Source: Bacillota bacterium
Lineage (GTDB): Bacteria > Bacillota > Desulfotomaculia > Desulfotomaculales > Pelotomaculaceae
Assembly (NCBI GenBank): GCA_029555205.1
Contig: JAKPTB010000124.1
Span: 1-36,706 of the forward strand
Direction of reading: 5' to 3'
Length of the DNA: 36,706 nucleotides
Under the pieces are notes generated by a model, which was given only the letters and a program-made list of their open reading frames with translations, had not been told where the DNA came from and made no database searches. Position numbers and translations under genes: made by a program. Below, in pieces: positions 34,399 to 36,706 of this stretch; position 1 is the first letter of the stretch, and every line of letters starts with the position of its first letter.

Positions 34399-34533
34399 CA
34401 TTTACGTGAACTATCTTCCCGGTCACAACAGGATTCCGGCGTAATGCCATGGGAACAAAAACTTGTTTTCCTTATGCTCCCGGGTGATTCCACATGAGTT
34501 TGCCCGGATTGTTTTGAGACTCCTGTTTCTGAT

Positions 34534-36706
34534 TCATTTATTTTTTTCATACTGCAGCAAGATAGTCGCAATCTGGGCCCTGGTCGCCATGCCCCCGGGC
34601 TCCAAGCTGCCGTCCCCCATGCCGGTAATAAGCTTTTTGGCCACTGCCCATTCTACGGCATCCTTGGCCCAGGGAGACACATTCCTTCCGTCGGTGAAAG
34701 AGGTCAAGTCACTTGAGGCTGAAACCTCTTGACCGCGGCTCCTGGCATAGTTATACATGATAACGGCCAACTGCTCCCGGGTAACGGGATCTTGAGGGCC
34801 AAACAGCCCTGAGCCATAACCACTGACAATGCCTTTTTCAGAAGCCCAGGCAACTGCATCAGCGTACCACATTTCACCGGATACATCAGCAAAAGTGATT
34901 TGCCCTCCCCCAGGCTTCCCTGCAAGCCGCCAAAGAACTGTTACCAGCATTGCCCGGGTCATGTTGTCATCGGGACTGAAGGTAGTACTGCTGGTACCGG
35001 CAAAAAGTCCGTTTTGTACGGTAAAGGCCACACTTTCATAAAACCAATCTTTTTCGGAGACGTCCGTGAACGGGTTAATCCAGACATCCTTGCCCTGTGC
35101 CTGGTACCCAACCACGTAATAGGATAGGTGGGTCAGGGTACAGCTTACGGTTCCGCTGTACGGGTCATAGGTGCAGGGGATGCTGGTCAGGTTGCCGTCA
35201 TCGTCCAGGTACCAGATAGAGACGCCCTCTGCAGTTTCCCCTTCCTTCAAAGTATAGGGCAGGGTAAGAGTAAGGCTGCCCCCGTTAAAATCGGAGATGT
35301 TCCGTCCGCCGCTTAAGACAGAGACTTCATAGACCGTACCTGTCCCCGCTGCCTGCCGCTGAGCGGGGGTCAGGCCTGCTGGGTCCACGGTACTAATGGA
35401 AACGGAAATATCGTTTCCTTCTGCCTGCCGGGCGATGGAAGCCAGTGCATCCGGACCGATATTTATAGTCCCGGCCGGCAGTTTAAATTCCGAGCCTTTT
35501 CCACTCTCTGCCAGGGCTTCGAAGACAGAGGCCGGAACTGTAACACTAGCAGCATTGGGTAAGCTGTCCAAATCGAAGGTTACTGTGCTGCCGCTGTTCT
35601 CAAGAATCTTACCAAGGGTAGCCTCGTCGATGTTAAGCTCAACATTGTTGCCGTTTTCATCGTAGGGAACAGATATGTCGCCCACGCTGAGTTTTGGAGC
35701 GGATGTTTTGCTTCCTCTGGCGGATGATCCGCCGCCTCCGCTGCCAATGCGGGACAGGGTAACTGACACATCATTGCTGATGGAAACAGCAGCGATACTT
35801 CCGCCCCTCTGGTTATAGCCTGCGGCGGTCACACTATAGGTAACCTCACTCCCTCTCGGTACAACGCATCCCGTCAGGCCGTCGCTGTTGGTAATGTGGG
35901 TGTGATTATTTACAGTGACCGACGCATCGGAAACAGCCGCGCCGCTCCTACCGGTTACCTTAAAAAGCAGGTAACTCAAGTCATTGCCTGCCCCGTCCTG
36001 AAGGCTGCCGGAATCTGCACCGTTGTATCCTTTCCCAATATGTTCGCCGCCATCCTTACCGGTAGCCGTTATTGCGGGGTCGTTGGTTACGGTGACATTC
36101 CCTCCGCTGCCGCCAATGTGTTCGGGGGTATAAGCGCCACCGCCCCCGATGCCGGCACCTCCTCCTCCCGTGTTTCTTGTGCCGTCGTACTTGAACCCGA
36201 CGGTACCGCCGGTAGCTGTAACTGTACCACCGCTGAGGGTGATATCTCCCCCGTGGGCACTCCGGCCTCCGCCGATGCCTGCAGCATAGTAACCAGCAAT
36301 GGCTGTGACCGTGCCGCCACTGATGGTGATCTCCCCGCCTGGGCCGCCGGGTAGTATACCGTGGCTGGTGCCGCCACCGCCGATGCCTGCACCGCCACCC
36401 CCTCGAATAACGTATCGGCCTTCACCTAAATAAGCAACAGTAACTCCGCCGCCGACAGCCTGGACAGTACCGCCGGTAATGGTGATCTCTCCTCCATCGG
36501 CACGACGGCCGCCACCGATCCCTGCACCATATGGGCCGCCGGTTGCAAAGATGTCACCGCTGTAAATGGTGATCTTGCCGCCGCTGCCGCCGATAAGATC
36601 GCTTTGATTGTCGCCGCCACCTCCTATCCCAGCACCGTGAAAACCTCCTGTAGCAACGACTTTGCCACCACTGATAGTAATATCTCCTCCGCTGAGGTCC
36701 ACCATA
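34534..36706 (-). CDS. Glycine-rich repeat surface protein with three SLH domains (5' end missing)
   Basis: C-terminal 723 residues of a larger exported protein; the frame is open at the window edge and the first Met there lies inside a repeat, so the true start is outside. Domains in order: glycine-rich beta-helix-like repeats with GAGIGGG units (1–215); a carboxypeptidase-regulatory-like beta sandwich (about 245–320: GRSGAAVSDASVTVNN, VTAAGYN); a Gly/Ser linker; a Thr/Ser-rich module common before SLH regions (about 340–540); and three SLH domains (about 545–723: NPFTDVSEKDWFYESV, TFADVSGEMWYADAV, SFTDGRNVSPWAKDAV). SLH domains hold proteins to pyruvylated wall polymers. Likely a cell-surface or adhesion protein of the S-layer. 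It points the opposite way to its neighbours. Confidence 0.92.
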   Translation of the reverse strand, partial: MVDLSGGDITISGGKVVATGGFHGAGIGGGGDNQSDLIGGSGGKITIYSGDIFATGGPYGAGIGGGRRADGGEITITGGTVQAVGGGVTVAYLGEGRYVIRGGGGAGIGGGGTSHGILPGGPGGEITISGGTVTAIAGYYAAGIGGGRSAHGGDITLSGGTVTATGGTVGFKYDGTRNTGGGGAGIGGGGAYTPEHIGGSGGNVTVTNDPAITATGKDGGEHIGKGYNGADSGSLQDGAGNDLSYLLFKVTGRSGAAVSDASVTVNNHTHITNSDGLTGCVVPRGSEVTYSVTAAGYNQRGGSIAAVSISNDVSVTLSRIGSGGGGSSARGSKTSAPKLSVGDISVPYDENGNNVELNIDEATLGKILENSGSTVTFDLDSLPNAASVTVPASVFEALAESGKGSEFKLPAGTINIGPDALASIARQAEGNDISVSISTVDPAGLTPAQRQAAGTGTVYEVSVLSGGRNISDFNGGSLTLTLPYTLKEGETAEGVSIWYLDDDGNLTSIPCTYDPYSGTVSCTLTHLSYYVVGYQAQGKDVWINPFTDVSEKDWFYESVAFTVQNGLFAGTSSTTFSPDDNMTRAMLVTVLWRLAGKPGGGQITFADVSGEMWYADAVAWASEKGIVSGYGSGLFGPQDPVTREQLAVIMYNYARSRGQEVSASSDLTSFTDGRNVSPWAKDAVEWAVAKKLITGMGDGSLEPGGMATRAQIATILLQYEKNK
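36060..36706 (-). repeat. Coding repeat region (GAGIGGG units)
   Basis: At least five units of a glycine-rich motif (G/A)AGIGGG, each preceded by GG(E/D/K)ITI/(S/T)GG(T/K)V-type strands. The units vary in length, roughly 26–45 residues apart. The matching DNA repeats continue to the window edge. Confidence 0.85.

Larger units (their letters stand above)
33893..34533. other. Intergenic stretch without a credible gene
   Basis: 641 bp between two converging genes. It begins and ends with terminators (33914–33954 and 34377–34398). The middle has open frames on both strands (for example 34072–34401 minus and 34153–34497 plus), but none has a ribosome site, a recognisable family or clear coding character; they may be decayed coding DNA. 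Confidence 0.6.

Noticed and set aside
34072..34401. Minus-strand 109-codon open frame
   Set aside because: Its first codons lie in the bidirectional terminator, it has no ribosome site, and the composition changes abruptly along its length.

Overview
The window looks like chromosome from an anaerobic, low-to-mid GC Firmicute, most likely a Peptococcaceae/Desulfotomaculum–Pelotomaculum-type organism. This is inferred from gene content and order, not from a database search. The core follows the Bacillus subtilis ylo-region order: Ca2+ P-type ATPase, yicC/yloC, remA, gmk, rpoZ, coaBC, priA, def, fmt, rsmB, rlmN, PP2C phosphatase, prkC, rsgA, rpe. DapL (the LL-diaminopimelate aminotransferase route), a 2-hydroxyacyl-CoA dehydratase-type activase, DUF116 and S-layer homology (SLH) domains fit an anaerobic Gram-positive lineage.

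Left accessory part (1–5953): the trailer end of a type I-E-like CRISPR array (six full repeats and one cut by the window edge; leader and cas genes lie off the left side). It is followed by about 680 bp of AT-rich, mostly non-coding DNA with two hairpin terminators and gene relics. Then come a two-repeat DUF3231 protein, a Dps-like ferritin, two tandem NifU/IscU-type scaffold paralogues (the first has lost two of three cluster-ligand cysteines), a stand-alone HgdC-like ATPase activase with a cysteine-rich tail, and, on the minus strand, a small soluble HAD protein.

Central housekeeping part (6187–23692), all on the plus strand: Ca2+ ATPase and dapF; dapL; an aspartate-type aminotransferase; yicC-remA-gmk-rpoZ; coaBC; priA-def-fmt-DUF116; rsmB-rlmN. 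These cover DAP/lysine and peptidoglycan precursor supply, nucleotide and CoA synthesis, replication restart, N-terminal formyl/deformyl processing and rRNA methylation.

Signalling and cell-wall part (23733–32263): two FHA-domain proteins, a PP2C phosphatase, a FtsW/RodA-type SEDS protein, a class B PBP, a PASTA-domain Ser/Thr kinase, rsgA, rpe and a 45-residue rubredoxin-like zinc-ribbon protein. This is the actinobacterial fhaA-fhaB-pstP-rodA-pbpA-pknB module set inside the Firmicutes prpC-prkC-rsgA-rpe order. The likely logic is that muropeptide sensing by PrkC, its phosphatase and phospho-threonine-reading FHA proteins control a dedicated SEDS/PBP pair.

Right part (32522–36706): a two-domain polynucleotide kinase-phosphatase without the ligase domain, a 640-bp stretch without a credible gene, and on the minus strand the C-terminal 723 residues of a large glycine-rich repeat surface protein ending in three SLH domains; its N-terminus is beyond the right edge. 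Many core genes here appear to start with TTG or GTG.
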